Virus record (IMG/VR): IMGVR_UViG_3300026521_000448
Location: 1-32,497 of that record
Strand: one strand, 5' to 3'
From: a virus
DNA length: 32,497 nucleotides
In this document: one piece after another, positions 1 through 7,961 of the stretch
Layout: each line of letters begins with the position of its first letter
How positions within the stretch are numbered: position 1 is the first letter of the stretch
The notes under the pieces: model-generated
The model's database searches: none
The model's input: only the letters and a program-made list of their open reading frames with translations
Told to the model about the DNA's origin: nothing
Made by a program: the position numbers and the translations under genes

Positions 1-347
1 TACCTAATATGATATTAGATTCAGCAAAAGAATATCAGTGGTTTAGTGGTGATGAAAGAGAAATCGAAGATATTAAAGAATTTGATGGCGGTATGTTTAA
101 AGAATATGCTAATGGAAAAACTGAAAATGAAAATTATATTTTACAAGAAGAAGAATCTCACGGTGGATATGAAGGAGCCGGTGAGGAAATGTGGGTTGTT
201 TATTCGTTAACATCAAAAGTAGATAATTCAAAAATTTATTTTAGATTAAATGGCTGGTATAATTCATGGGACTCAGACGAATGGGAAAAAGATTTTGATA
301 TTGTTATACCTAAAAAAGTTATAAAAATTGAATGGAGTAATGCTTAA
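1..347 (+). CDS. Hypothetical protein, possibly 5'-partial
   Basis: I do not recognise this protein. The first ATG is at 9 and gives 112 residues, but no in-frame stop lies between it and the window edge and no ribosome binding site is visible, so the gene may begin outside the window. The product is acidic and rich in Trp and Tyr, with a C-terminal stretch of alternating hydrophobic and charged residues that suggests a small beta-rich soluble protein. The stop overlaps the ATG of the next gene (TAATG), which points to translational coupling in a (+) operon. Confidence 0.6.
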   Translation, partial: PNMILDSAKEYQWFSGDEREIEDIKEFDGGMFKEYANGKTENENYILQEEESHGGYEGAGEEMWVVYSLTSKVDNSKIYFRLNGWYNSWDSDEWEKDFDIVIPKKVIKIEWSNA

Positions 348-604
348 TGTTAAAAAATATTAAAAAAGAAGATATTAAAAAAGGTGTTACAGAAACATCT
401 AAAGTAATTGTTGAAGAAGGTGTTGAAACAGTAAAATCTGGTATTTTCTCGATAGTAAATGGTATTATAATTAAAATAGTTATGGGTGTTACTTTAATTG
501 TTTTAATTACTGCTGGCGGTTGTGTAGGTACAAATATAGCCATAGATAAAATGACAAGTTCAACAAGTTCAGTAAAAACAGAAAAAGTTAAGAAAACAGA
601 ATAA
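347..604 (+). CDS. Small single-pass membrane protein
   Basis: The 85-residue product has a charged amphipathic N-terminal half, one hydrophobic segment at about residues 38-62, and a short Ser/Thr/Lys-rich tail. A Cys follows a small-residue stretch (TAGGC), but it lies at the end of an internal membrane segment, so it is not a convincing lipobox. The start codon overlaps the upstream stop. It is the last gene before an early-type promoter at 615-637. Function is unknown; a host-envelope role is only a guess. Confidence 0.6.
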   Translation: MLKNIKKEDIKKGVTETSKVIVEEGVETVKSGIFSIVNGIIIKIVMGVTLIVLITAGGCVGTNIAIDKMTSSTSSVKTEKVKKTE

Positions 605-614
605 TTTAATGTTC

Positions 615-637
615 GTTTAATATTAATATGTTATAAT
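615..637 (+). promoter_or_regulatory. Early/middle-type promoter before the RNA ligase gene
   Basis: GTTTAAT begins at 615 and TATAAT lies at 632-637, preceded by TG (extended -10) and followed by TATATTA. The same layout with nearly the same bases occurs at 15659-15682 and 18999-19022. No normal -35 box is present at 17-base spacing. Confidence 0.7.
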
Positions 638-668
638 TATATTAAGAAAACAAATAAAGGAAAGAAAG

Positions 669-1778
669 ATGAAGAGATTTATTAATATGGGTAGCATCCC
701 AGGTTTTAGAGAAGTTGTTAAAAATTTACAACATCAAGTTAGATATGATGGTTTAGATGAAGATGGGAATGCTGTTTATACTGACAGAAAAATGCCTACA
801 ATTAGAGTTCAAGCGACAGAAAAAATTCACGGAACTAATGCAGCAGTTTGTTTTTCAAGACCAGATGGATTTTGGGTACAATCAAGAAAAAATATTATTA
901 CACCAGAAAAAGATAATGCAGCTTGTGCATTTGCAGCAACAGCAAATCAAGATGCTTGGTTAGAAATTATTTATGCTTTAGCAGACGAATACAATATTGA
1001 TGTTGATAAAGAAATCATCACAGTTTACTTTGAGTGGTGTGGTGGTAATATTCAAAAGAATGCTTGTGTTTCTGGTTTAGATAAAATGGCAGTTATTTTT
1101 AAATACTTTAAAGTTTCTCCAATTGAACCTCAAACAGGTGATGATGGTAAAGAAGTTGCAGCAAGATGGTTAGAAACTAAAACAACTCAAGGTTCAATGG
1201 GCACAGTTTGGGAAAGTAATCCAAGTAAAAATATTTTTAATGTGACAGATTTTCCTTCTGTAGGATTAGAAATCGATTTTAACGAACCACAAATGGCTGT
1301 TAATGAAATGATTAAATTAACAGAAGAAGTTGAAGATAATTCAGGTATCGCTAAAGCTTTTAACGTACCAGATAATATCGGTGAAGGTTGGGTATGGACT
1401 TTTGTCTTAGATGGAAATAGATTCATTTGGAAAACAAAAGGTGAAAAACATGCTGGAAAATCTAAAGTAAAAGTATTAAAACCTGTAGATGAAGCAAAAG
1501 AAAAAATTAAAATCGATTTTGTTAATAATGTTGCTTGCCAAGCGTTCAGATTAGACCAAATGTTCACAGAAGTAAAAAATTCTGAATACAATGGTGATGT
1601 TATGAAAATGTCAATGAGAGATATTGGTATTTACTTAAGATTAATTCATAAAGATATTATTAAAGAACACTCTGATGAATTAATGGAAAAAGGTTTAGAA
1701 CCTAAAGCAATTAATGGAATGGTTAGTAAAGTTGCTAAAGACTACTTCATTAATAGACTTAATGAAGAGCAAATGTAA
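669..1778 (+). CDS. RNA ligase, T4 Rnl2 family
   Basis: This 369-residue protein carries the nucleotidyltransferase motifs of Rnl2-type RNA ligases, which seal 3'-OH/5'-phosphate breaks in RNA through a lysyl-AMP intermediate. Motif I is EKIHGTN with the predicted adenylated lysine K52. Motif III is VYFEWCG (119-125), followed by GNIQKN, which matches the GIQKN of T4 Rnl2. Motif IIIa is FKYF (144-147), motif IV EGWVW (239-243) and motif V WKTKG (254-258). About 100 further residues form a helical C-terminal domain, as in the family. It is the first gene after an early-type promoter and has a good AAAGGAAAG binding site. In T4-like phages such ligases repair host-cleaved tRNA or other RNA; that role is inferred here. 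Confidence 0.88.
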   Translation: MKRFINMGSIPGFREVVKNLQHQVRYDGLDEDGNAVYTDRKMPTIRVQATEKIHGTNAAVCFSRPDGFWVQSRKNIITPEKDNAACAFAATANQDAWLEIIYALADEYNIDVDKEIITVYFEWCGGNIQKNACVSGLDKMAVIFKYFKVSPIEPQTGDDGKEVAARWLETKTTQGSMGTVWESNPSKNIFNVTDFPSVGLEIDFNEPQMAVNEMIKLTEEVEDNSGIAKAFNVPDNIGEGWVWTFVLDGNRFIWKTKGEKHAGKSKVKVLKPVDEAKEKIKIDFVNNVACQAFRLDQMFTEVKNSEYNGDVMKMSMRDIGIYLRLIHKDIIKEHSDELMEKGLEPKAINGMVSKVAKDYFINRLNEEQM

Positions 1779-2008
1779 TGAATACAGATATTAAATTTTC
1801 AGATTTACCAAGAAAATTCCAGGATTATATTGATACTCGTTTAGATGCTGGTATGCAAAGAGAAATGTATGGTTCTGGGTTATGGTGGGAACAAAACTTA
1901 AACGATGATATTTCAGTTGAGAGTAATCTTAAAGAAACATTAGAAAAATTCAATATAGACACAGAAGATGATTTTCCTTATGTTGAATTTAGAATTATAG
2001 AAGGATAA
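1778..2008 (+). CDS. Hypothetical small acidic protein
   Basis: Unrecognised 76-residue protein, acidic and with no membrane segment. Its start codon overlaps the ligase stop (TAATG), so it is probably translated by coupling with the ligase and belongs to the same operon. No catalytic motif is visible. Confidence 0.6.
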   Translation: MNTDIKFSDLPRKFQDYIDTRLDAGMQREMYGSGLWWEQNLNDDISVESNLKETLEKFNIDTEDDFPYVEFRIIEG

Positions 2009-2012
2009 AATT

Positions 2013-2201
2013 ATGGGTTGTGTAGAAAATTTTTGGAATGAATTAGCAATAACACAAATGGCAGGAGGGGTTGCTCCTTCTGTTAAAACAGATACAATGC
2101 AGAAATCATTAAAAGGCGATAAAGAAGCGTCAGAAAAAATTAAATCAGAAATAGATGTTAATAAAGCATTCTGGAACGGTATTAAAAGTAGAGGTTGTTG
2201 A
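2013..2201 (+). CDS. Hypothetical small protein
   Basis: Unrecognised 62-residue protein that starts four bases after the previous stop. A purine-rich stretch (AGAAGGATAAA) over the preceding stop serves as binding site. It has Cys near both ends (MGC at the start, RGC at the stop) and a Lys/Glu-rich middle. Placement in a gapless co-directional run supports it as a real gene. Confidence 0.5.
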   Translation: MGCVENFWNELAITQMAGGVAPSVKTDTMQKSLKGDKEASEKIKSEIDVNKAFWNGIKSRGC

Positions 2202-2202
2202 T

Positions 2203-2421
2203 ATGCAAGTAGAAAGTATTATATGTGATGGTTGTGGAAAAGAATTAATTGTAAATGATATGTATCCTCATAAATTTTGTTTAGAATTAAGTGTTATTGA
2301 TACACAAAGAAACACAAGTGGTATGAAATATTGTGTTCAACAATATCCACCTTTTGAAAGTAAAAAACATTTTTGTGATAAAAGATGCTTAAGTGATTGG
2401 ATTAATAAAGGTAATGAATAA
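2203..2421 (+). CDS. Small putative zinc-binding protein
   Basis: I chose the ATG at 2203, which overlaps the previous stop and follows AGAGG, over an earlier in-frame ATG at 2155 that would lie deep inside the upstream gene. The 72-residue product has Cys pairs that could bind zinc: CDGC near the N-terminus, isolated Cys in the middle, and CDKRC near the C-terminus followed by LSDW. This looks like a zinc-ribbon or treble-clef protein. The partner (RNA, DNA or protein) cannot be told from the sequence. Confidence 0.6.
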   Translation: MQVESIICDGCGKELIVNDMYPHKFCLELSVIDTQRNTSGMKYCVQQYPPFESKKHFCDKRCLSDWINKGNE

Positions 2422-2854
2422 TAAGTTAGATATTAAGGAATTGATATTTTTTGAAGATGTTAATATTTCTTATGATTTTGTTTGGGACCATTTTTATCAT
2501 ACTTTAAAATATTACAAAAGAGGAAAAGATTTTGTTCATTCATTAAATTCATTTATGTTTTATGGTTTTATTTGGGGGAGAGATAAATTTGGTAACACAG
2601 TAATATTAAATTATTCAAATGGTGGTACTATTCATAGTGGGGTTATTTTTCCATTTGAACTTATTCAAAGCATTGTTAATAAATATGTAGAATATTGGGA
2701 ATATGAAGAATACAGAAAAAATCCAGTAATCCATAATATAGATAATTTACCAGATAGAGCAATGAAATTAATTCAAGAAACGGGTGAATGGGAATTAGAG
2801 AAAAATTTACCAAAGATTTTAGAAATGTGTAGAAATACAAAAAAGTATATTTAA
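2414..2854 (+). CDS. Hypothetical protein
   Basis: Unrecognised protein of 146 residues if started at the ATG at 2414, which overlaps the previous gene by 8 bases and follows AAAGG. An upstream ATG at 2393 would overlap more and has no binding site. The product is rich in aromatic residues (Phe, Tyr, Trp) with an acidic-helical C-terminal half, and has no clear membrane span or signal peptide. Confidence 0.6.
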   Translation: MNNKLDIKELIFFEDVNISYDFVWDHFYHTLKYYKRGKDFVHSLNSFMFYGFIWGRDKFGNTVILNYSNGGTIHSGVIFPFELIQSIVNKYVEYWEYEEYRKNPVIHNIDNLPDRAMKLIQETGEWELEKNLPKILEMCRNTKKYI

Positions 2855-2874
2855 AAGAAAGAAGGAAATAAGTA

Positions 2875-3414
2875 ATGGGTTTAGAAATAGTAGGAACATT
2901 TTTTGCAGGTTTAATTTGGTGGGAAATAGTAATTTTCTTAGGTTTAATAATTGGTTTGGGAGCTTCTCTTTATAATGAAACAGCTTTAGGATTTTTTATA
3001 GCATTTGGTATTTTTTCATTTATTAATTGGAGTGGCACAGGATCATTATGGGCAACAATAACATTAAGCGGTTTACTTTATTACGGTTTAATTTTTATTG
3101 CTATTGGTATTGGTTGGAGTCTTTTTAAATGGAAATTATTAGTTCAAAGAGAAATAGAGGACGGGAAAAGACGTAATTTTTCAAAGGAAGAGATTAAAAA
3201 ATACATTAATAAGAAAAAAGATTATGATACAATTAGCTATTGGATTCTTTTATGGCCATTTAGTGCTTTTGGATATTTTGTAAATGACTTTATTTATGAT
3301 ACAATGAAAAAACTTATTGATAAAATTTATACTTTATATGATAGAATTACTGACAGATTATTGGGTGATTATCAAGAACCAGGAAATAAGTATAATAATG
3401 TAGATAATTATTAA
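2875..3414 (+). CDS. Multi-pass membrane protein
   Basis: This 179-residue protein has about four hydrophobic segments (roughly residues 5-30, 36-55, 60-85 and 118-138). A charged Lys/Glu-rich loop lies between the third and fourth, and a polar C-terminal tail follows. A strong AAGAAGGAAA site precedes the ATG. It resembles no family I know. In early phage blocks such proteins often modify the host membrane or exclude other phages, but nothing here shows which. Confidence 0.65.
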   Translation: MGLEIVGTFFAGLIWWEIVIFLGLIIGLGASLYNETALGFFIAFGIFSFINWSGTGSLWATITLSGLLYYGLIFIAIGIGWSLFKWKLLVQREIEDGKRRNFSKEEIKKYINKKKDYDTISYWILLWPFSAFGYFVNDFIYDTMKKLIDKIYTLYDRITDRLLGDYQEPGNKYNNVDNY

Positions 3415-3422
3415 GGGAAAAA

Positions 3423-3782
3423 ATGTATTTATTAGTTTACGATTCTTTACCTCACTTTATAGTAGATACTACTGACGTTTATTATATTATAAATTGTGAA
3501 GTAATTTTTAAAGATAGAGATTATAGTATAATTAAATATAAAGGTGAAGAATATGAAGTTGATAATAAATACATAAATGAAGATTATGATTTGCTTTTAT
3601 ATTATGCAATGAAAAGAAGAAATTTCCAATATGTAGGAAGTTCAACTACCAGATGGATATTTGAAAATATTTATTCTAAAGGAATTGATAAAGAATATTT
3701 AGATAATCTTGAATTTAACAAATATTCTATATATTTTGGTTTAATATTAGAAGAACTAATATATCCTGAGAGATTTATTTAA
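3423..3782 (+). CDS. Hypothetical protein
   Basis: Unrecognised 119-residue protein, rich in Tyr and Asp. The first half looks beta-rich and the rest helical. AAGGGAAAA precedes the ATG. The C-terminus reads YPERFI, close to the YPEYFI end of the protein at 18643-18993; the two are otherwise not obviously alike. Confidence 0.6.
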   Translation: MYLLVYDSLPHFIVDTTDVYYIINCEVIFKDRDYSIIKYKGEEYEVDNKYINEDYDLLLYYAMKRRNFQYVGSSTTRWIFENIYSKGIDKEYLDNLEFNKYSIYFGLILEELIYPERFI

Positions 3783-3804
3783 AATAAAATTAAAAAGGGA
3801 AAAA

Positions 3805-4083
3805 ATGAAAAATATTATATTATTTGTTTTTATTTTAATAATTTCTTTTGCTTCTTTGCAAGCGGAAATTATAGAAGAAAATAAAGGTGATAAAGATAAA
3901 TATATTCTTGTTTATGAATGTTTTGCTTATAATAAAAACTTATCCTATACGGGTATAGGAATATCTGAAAGTTTCAAAGAAGCAAAAGAAATTGCAGTAA
4001 ATGACTGTTTAACAGGTGAATGTTGGGTTTATGCATGCAATAAAACCTATGGGATATATTCAAAAGAAAAGAAGGAAAAATAA
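3805..4083 (+). CDS. Small exported protein with signal peptide
   Basis: The 92-residue product begins with a clear signal peptide: Lys2, a hydrophobic core, then a likely cleavage after LQA (about residue 20). The mature part is about 70 residues with four Cys, enough for two disulfide bonds, and has a GIGISESFKEAKEIA segment that recalls the DUF4189-type fold of small periplasmic proteins. AAAAAGGGAAAAA serves as binding site. It probably acts in the host periplasm, but its target is unknown. Confidence 0.6.
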   Translation: MKNIILFVFILIISFASLQAEIIEENKGDKDKYILVYECFAYNKNLSYTGIGISESFKEAKEIAVNDCLTGECWVYACNKTYGIYSKEKKEK

Positions 4084-4466
4084 TGAGTAAAAGTTTATAT
4101 TTTATATATGGATCACTCAAGAAAGATATGAATAATCATCATATCTTAGAAAAAATGAATGCTGAATTTATTTCTCCAGTTGAAACAACAATAGAATATC
4201 CTATGTTTAAGAGTGGTGATCCTTTCCCATATCTCCAAGATGATCCTGGTTTTGGTAAAATAGTTCAAGGTGAACTATGGGAAATTGATGATAAACATAA
4301 AGATAGATTAGACCAGTTTGAGGGTGTTCCAAGTCTCTATGTAAATGGAAAGATTGATGTTGAATGTGAGAATAATGTTTATCTTGATGTAAATGTTTAT
4401 TTTAAAGCACAAAAAATACCAGAAAAATATTTTGAAGTAATGACTTTTTTCGATGAATGGGAATAA
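4083..4466 (+). CDS. GGACT/AIG2-like gamma-glutamylamine cyclotransferase
   Basis: The 127-residue protein fits the gamma-glutamylcyclotransferase-like fold. It has YGSL at 9-12 in the usual N-terminal position, then GELWEID (63-69), then LDQFEGVPSLY (76-86). The Glu in that last motif (E80) matches the catalytic Glu of GGACT/AIG2 proteins. Family members turn gamma-glutamyl amines or peptides into 5-oxoproline and a free amine. The start overlaps the stop of the exported protein upstream (TAATG). Why a phage carries it is unclear; change of host glutathione or of a gamma-glutamyl modification is possible. Confidence 0.75.
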   Translation: MSKSLYFIYGSLKKDMNNHHILEKMNAEFISPVETTIEYPMFKSGDPFPYLQDDPGFGKIVQGELWEIDDKHKDRLDQFEGVPSLYVNGKIDVECENNVYLDVNVYFKAQKIPEKYFEVMTFFDEWE

Positions 4467-4468
4467 AG

Positions 4469-4490
4469 TTAAGTAAATTCAAGATATAAT
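4469..4490 (+). promoter_or_regulatory. Early/middle-type promoter, TTAAGTA variant
   Basis: TTAAGTA (4469-4475), nine bases, then TATAAT (4485-4490) with AGA just before it. The same arrangement, including AGATATAATT, occurs before the helicase gene at 30931-30952. It lies in the only sizeable gap (90 bases) within the first 6.6 kb after 669. Confidence 0.6.
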
Positions 4491-4556
4491 TATAAAATAA
4501 GAAGACCGAAAATGTCAAAAAACTAAATAAAAAGAATAAAAGAATAAAGGAAAGAA

Positions 4557-5015
4557 ATGAATTTAGAAAAATTAAATGAAATGGCAAACGGTTTTGAAGA
4601 AATGATTCAAGTAATAGAAAATGGTGAAATGAGTATAAATGATTTAAAAGAAATTTTAAATGATTTTGACAATCAGGTAGATTCAATGTTGCCAATGTTA
4701 GAAGCATTTGCATCTGGTGTAGATATAGAAGGAATTTCTGAAATTCAAAAAATTGCAATTAAAGCTAGTATTGATAAAGAGATACTTGATTTTAATTATA
4801 AAGAACAGAAAAAAGCAATTGTAACCATGTTGAAAATGGTTGATGCAATGGACAAACGATTAAATGAAAATATTTTTCTTGATTTTTTTATTAAAACAAT
4901 AAATAAGTTAGAACCAACTATTTCACTAATTCATCCTGAAGCTGGTAAAGCAATGAAAAAAGGTGTAAAGAAATTCAAAAAAATCAAAGAACAAACAGAA
5001 AGCACAGAAGGATAA
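4557..5015 (+). CDS. Hypothetical helical protein
   Basis: Unrecognised 152-residue protein, mostly helical by composition and rich in Met, Leu, Glu and Lys, with a basic C-terminal end. It is the first gene after the promoter at 4469-4490 and has a good AAAGGAAAG site. No known domain is evident. A scaffolding or regulatory role would be a guess. Confidence 0.6.
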   Translation: MNLEKLNEMANGFEEMIQVIENGEMSINDLKEILNDFDNQVDSMLPMLEAFASGVDIEGISEIQKIAIKASIDKEILDFNYKEQKKAIVTMLKMVDAMDKRLNENIFLDFFIKTINKLEPTISLIHPEAGKAMKKGVKKFKKIKEQTESTEG

Positions 5016-5018
5016 AAT

Positions 5019-5453
5019 ATGGTATTAATTAGACACAAACAAGATAAAACAATAAATTTAGAAAATGTTTCTAACATTTTCATTGATGAAAATAATGGCA
5101 CAGGAAAAGTAATTTTTAATATGAATTACAGTGTTAAAATTTTTGGTGATAAATTTACACCAGATTATGTTTATTGGGAGTTTAATTCTGAAGATGATTT
5201 AGATTATATTAAAAGAACATTTTTACCAAAAGTTGAAAATTGGATACAGCCAATAGAAGATGGACAGAGATATATTAATCCAAAATGTGTATCAAGTATA
5301 GGATATGATAGTAATAAAAATAGAGTTATTTTTAATCTGAATTATAATGTTACTCATCCAAAAGATAAAAATAAATTGACATCAGATTTTGTATTTTTTA
5401 ATTTTACAAATAGAGAAAATTACACAAAATTTATTCAAGAAATGGGAGTATAA
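5019..5453 (+). CDS. Hypothetical protein with two tandem homologous domains
   Basis: The 144 residues hold two related halves of about 65 residues. Each starts with an IN-x-x-x-V-S segment, continues with KVIFNMNYSV or RVIFNLNYNV, then a D(Y/F)V(Y/F)(W/F)xFN(S/R) stretch and an aromatic helix. This indicates an internal duplication of a small beta-rich domain. The family is unknown to me. It follows the previous gene by three bases and is probably co-transcribed. Confidence 0.65.
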   Translation: MVLIRHKQDKTINLENVSNIFIDENNGTGKVIFNMNYSVKIFGDKFTPDYVYWEFNSEDDLDYIKRTFLPKVENWIQPIEDGQRYINPKCVSSIGYDSNKNRVIFNLNYNVTHPKDKNKLTSDFVFFNFTNRENYTKFIQEMGV

Positions 5454-5455
5454 AA

Positions 5456-5875
5456 ATGGAAGAATTAGATGCAATATTAAATGGTGTTGATGTGACAATA
5501 CCTGAAACAGAAACAGTAGTTACTAAATCAGAGACAACTGTTATTACAACACAGAAACAATCACAAGAAGCTCAAGAAAAATTTCTTATTAATAGAGATG
5601 AAGAAGAAACAAAACTAACATTAGAATATGCTAGAAGAATGATAGCACTTGAACAACAAATAAAAGAGATTAAAGATGATATGGCTGCATTAAAAACAGA
5701 ATATAAAGATGATGGAGTTGCTGTTAATAAAGTAAATAAAGCGATTAAAAATATTAAAATGGCAATGAAATTAAATGATTTAGATGCTACTGAAATTGAA
5801 ATGATTGAAACAGTACTTAGTGCTGATGTAGATATTCAAACAGAAATAGCTCAGTTGGTACAAAAGGCTAACTAA
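5456..5875 (+). CDS. Coiled-coil protein, possibly GapR/DUF2312-like
   Basis: This 139-residue acidic protein has a Thr/Glu-rich N-terminal third, then a long helix from about residue 58. The stretch LEQQIKEIKDDMAALKTEY followed by a basic KAIKNIK segment has the layout of GapR/DUF2312 proteins (long coiled coil plus short basic helices), which bind overtwisted AT-rich DNA. The match is by eye and partial, so it stays tentative. The start follows the previous stop directly. Confidence 0.6.
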   Translation: MEELDAILNGVDVTIPETETVVTKSETTVITTQKQSQEAQEKFLINRDEEETKLTLEYARRMIALEQQIKEIKDDMAALKTEYKDDGVAVNKVNKAIKNIKMAMKLNDLDATEIEMIETVLSADVDIQTEIAQLVQKAN

Positions 5876-5879
5876 TATT

Positions 5880-6167
5880 ATGCACTTAAAAATTGGTGAT
5901 GAAGTTTTTGTACAAGTATTTTCACTCTTTGATATAAGAAAAGTGAAAATACTTGGTGAAACAAATAACTTTTATAAATTTAAAGTACCCGAAAATGATA
6001 AATTAATTAAAAGAGGTAAGAAGAAATTTAATAAAAGTAAATCCATAATTTTAGAAAATAATTATAAATTATTGATAAGTACATTAAAAGCCTGGCAAAC
6101 TACACCAGAAGAAATTATGGAAGCAATGAAAATGATTCAAAGAGAATATCCGGAGATACTTATATGA
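5880..6167 (+). CDS. Hypothetical small basic protein
   Basis: The 95-residue product begins with a possible SH3-like strand pattern (IGDEVFVQV, then VKILGETNNFYKFKV), then a Lys-rich stretch and a C-terminal helix ending in YPEILI. No clear ribosome binding site precedes the ATG; coupling with the gene ending at 5875 is likely. The C-terminus overlaps the next start (ATATGATA). Confidence 0.55.
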   Translation: MHLKIGDEVFVQVFSLFDIRKVKILGETNNFYKFKVPENDKLIKRGKKKFNKSKSIILENNYKLLISTLKAWQTTPEEIMEAMKMIQREYPEILI

Positions 6168-6427
6168 TACTATATAGAAAAAATGAAAATTGGTCACATT
6201 ACAGTTCAAAATGTTTAATAGATAGCGATTTAGATAATAAAATAAATGATATGATAAATCATTTAAGTGCCAAATATTATATGAATGCTTCTGATACTGA
6301 TAATATAAATGAAAAAATTGATATAGTAGATATAAGTATTCGCAACAATGAAACATATCATTTCATTACTATATTTTATGCTATATTACCAAATAAACCA
6401 ATAGAAAATAAAAGGAAAGAAATATGA
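6164..6427 (+). CDS. Hypothetical small protein
   Basis: Unrecognised 87-residue protein rich in Asn, Asp and Ile. It overlaps the previous gene by four bases (ATGA) and the next by four. Its last codons (KRKEI then stop) double as the AAAGGAAAG binding site of the next gene, a compact arrangement typical of this block. Confidence 0.55.
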   Translation: MILYRKNENWSHYSSKCLIDSDLDNKINDMINHLSAKYYMNASDTDNINEKIDIVDISIRNNETYHFITIFYAILPNKPIENKRKEI

Positions 6428-6660
6428 GAATAAAAATTAAAGATGAAATGGATAAAATTAAAATTACATTTACTCATAGAGAATTGGTACTATTAAAAGA
6501 ATATTTGTTAAATCCAGATAAAAGTTTAACAAATACAAATGAAATCAATGATATGTTATTTGATAGAGATGAAATAACTGCAGTATGGGAACCTAGAGAA
6601 ACAGTATATGAAATGGGTGTAAAAATAGCTGATAAATTAGATAAAATAAATGTTTATTAG
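6424..6660 (+). CDS. Hypothetical small protein
   Basis: Unrecognised 78-residue protein with alternating Lys and Glu/Asp, and no membrane segment. The ATG overlaps the upstream stop and is served by AAAGGAAAG inside the previous gene. No motif was recognised. Confidence 0.55.
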   Translation: MRIKIKDEMDKIKITFTHRELVLLKEYLLNPDKSLTNTNEINDMLFDRDEITAVWEPRETVYEMGVKIADKLDKINVY

Positions 6661-6690
6661 AATACTAAAGAATATTAAAGAAGGAGAAAT

Positions 6691-7467
6691 ATGAAATATA
6701 ATCCATATAGTGTAAGTAAGTTTGGAAGTTTTGAACACTGTAATAAAAAGTTTAAATTACATTACATCGATAAAATTAAAATAGATGGAGAACCCGTATT
6801 GGCATTATATAGAGGTTCATTTGCACATGAAATTCTTGAACATAATTGGGATTTTGATTTAGAACCAAAATTAAATCATGTTTTTACACAAGAAGAAGCA
6901 GATAAAGTAATACAAATACTTAAAGATTTTAGAAAAACTAAACTTGGTACTAGTATAGAAAAACTAATAAATCATCCAGATTCTGTTAAGGAACAAGATT
7001 TCGCTTTTAATAATAAGTTAGAATTAGTTGGTTTCTGGGATAAAAATGCGTGGATGCGTGGAAGTGCTGACCTTTATAATATTAAATTGCCTCAACCACT
7101 TATAGTTGATTATAAAACAGGAAAAGACAAAAGTGAAGACCCAGATTTTGGAGTAGAACAAGGAATGATGTATGCTATATATATGTTTATTAAGTTCCCA
7201 GAGCTAATGAGTGTAAAAGCAGTCTTTGTATTTATTGAACACGGTACTAAAAAAGAGATTTATTATTCTCGTAGTGAATTTAATTCATATATTAAGTTGT
7301 TTTATGATAAAACAAAAAATTTAGAAAAGACTGAAATTTTTAAAGAAAATGTTTCAGCCCTTTGTGAATATTGTGACTATCACAACACGTCTTATTGTAC
7401 CTCTTTTAAAGAGAATGAAGAAAAATCAAAATCTCTAATGAGTACTAAAGTCTCATTAGATTTTTGA
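6691..7467 (+). CDS. Cas4/RecB-like PD-(D/E)XK nuclease with Fe-S cluster ligands
   Basis: This 258-residue protein has the RecB/Cas4 nuclease layout. An N-terminal SVSKFGSFEHC carries C17. GSFAHE carries the conserved H46. D127 lies in RGSADLY, and the core is VDYKTGK (139-145, with D140 and K142), followed by Q157 in VEQGMMYA. The C-terminal ALCEYCDYHNTSYC carries C225, C228 and C236. One N-terminal and three C-terminal Cys form the 4Fe-4S arrangement of Cas4 and AddB. Cas4-like genes are known in Campylobacter T4-like phages. Here no cas1 or CRISPR array is near, so recombination or DNA processing is also possible. The binding site is AAGGAG. Confidence 0.85.
   Translation: MKYNPYSVSKFGSFEHCNKKFKLHYIDKIKIDGEPVLALYRGSFAHEILEHNWDFDLEPKLNHVFTQEEADKVIQILKDFRKTKLGTSIEKLINHPDSVKEQDFAFNNKLELVGFWDKNAWMRGSADLYNIKLPQPLIVDYKTGKDKSEDPDFGVEQGMMYAIYMFIKFPELMSVKAVFVFIEHGTKKEIYYSRSEFNSYIKLFYDKTKNLEKTEIFKENVSALCEYCDYHNTSYCTSFKENEEKSKSLMSTKVSLDF
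7435..7465 (+). terminator. Intrinsic terminator overlapping the end of the Cas4-like gene
   Basis: CTAATGAG (7435-7442) pairs with CTCATTAG (7452-7459) across a nine-base loop and is followed by ATTTTT. The stem lies in the last codons of the gene, just before a convergent (-) gene. Confidence 0.65.
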
Positions 7468-7932
7468 TTATAAATCTACTATTTCAAATTTAAAAGAATT
7501 AGTAGTATCTCTTTTTTTCATTGCACTTAATAATGATTTTTCAGATTTAAAAATATTGTATCCTCTTTTACTTTGCATTGGTTTAAGTGCTAATGGCAAT
7601 TTTCTATAATCTTCTATACTAACAACTATATCATCTTGTGTTTGTCTGAATTTTAATTCAAAAGTTTTTTCGCCTTTAATAATTAATTTTCCAGTATAAT
7701 CATTTTTTGCTTCGTTTATTTTATTTTGTATGTTATCTATATAAAACAGATGCGATGCAACTTTTAACTCATCTTTATTATCCATCTTTTCCATAGCTTT
7801 TTTAGCATTCTTTGAACTAGCATAAACTTTTTTATCAGCTAGTTCAAATGTTTTAATATTATAAATAACTGACTTTTCATCTTGAGTAGATTTTTTTCTA
7901 CCTTCATTTATATATTCTTTAAATGTTTTCAT
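7468..7932 (-). CDS. Capsid-targeted internal protein (CTS type), function unknown
   Basis: The 154-residue basic protein starts MKTFKEYINE, very close to the capsid-targeting sequence of T4 internal proteins IPI-IPIII (MKTYQEFIAE), and ends that segment with INE, an (I/L)-x-E site of the type cut by the gp21 prohead protease. The rest is Lys-rich and beta/alpha mixed, with no known domain. A T4 late box (TATAAATA on this strand) lies 20 bases upstream of the ATG, as expected for a virion protein. It is therefore probably packed into the prohead and matured there. What it does after ejection is unknown. Confidence 0.7.
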   Translation of the reverse strand: MKTFKEYINEGRKKSTQDEKSVIYNIKTFELADKKVYASSKNAKKAMEKMDNKDELKVASHLFYIDNIQNKINEAKNDYTGKLIIKGEKTFELKFRQTQDDIVVSIEDYRKLPLALKPMQSKRGYNIFKSEKSLLSAMKKRDTTNSFKFEIVDL

Positions 7933-7951
7933 TCTATTCTCCTTTTTATGT

Positions 7952-7959
7952 TATTTATA
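7952..7959 (-). promoter_or_regulatory. T4-type late promoter box
   Basis: Exact TATAAATA on the (-) strand in the 29-base gap between the PhoH gene and the capsid-targeted gene, with AGGAG following before the ATG. Confidence 0.75.
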
Positions 7960-7961
7960 TT

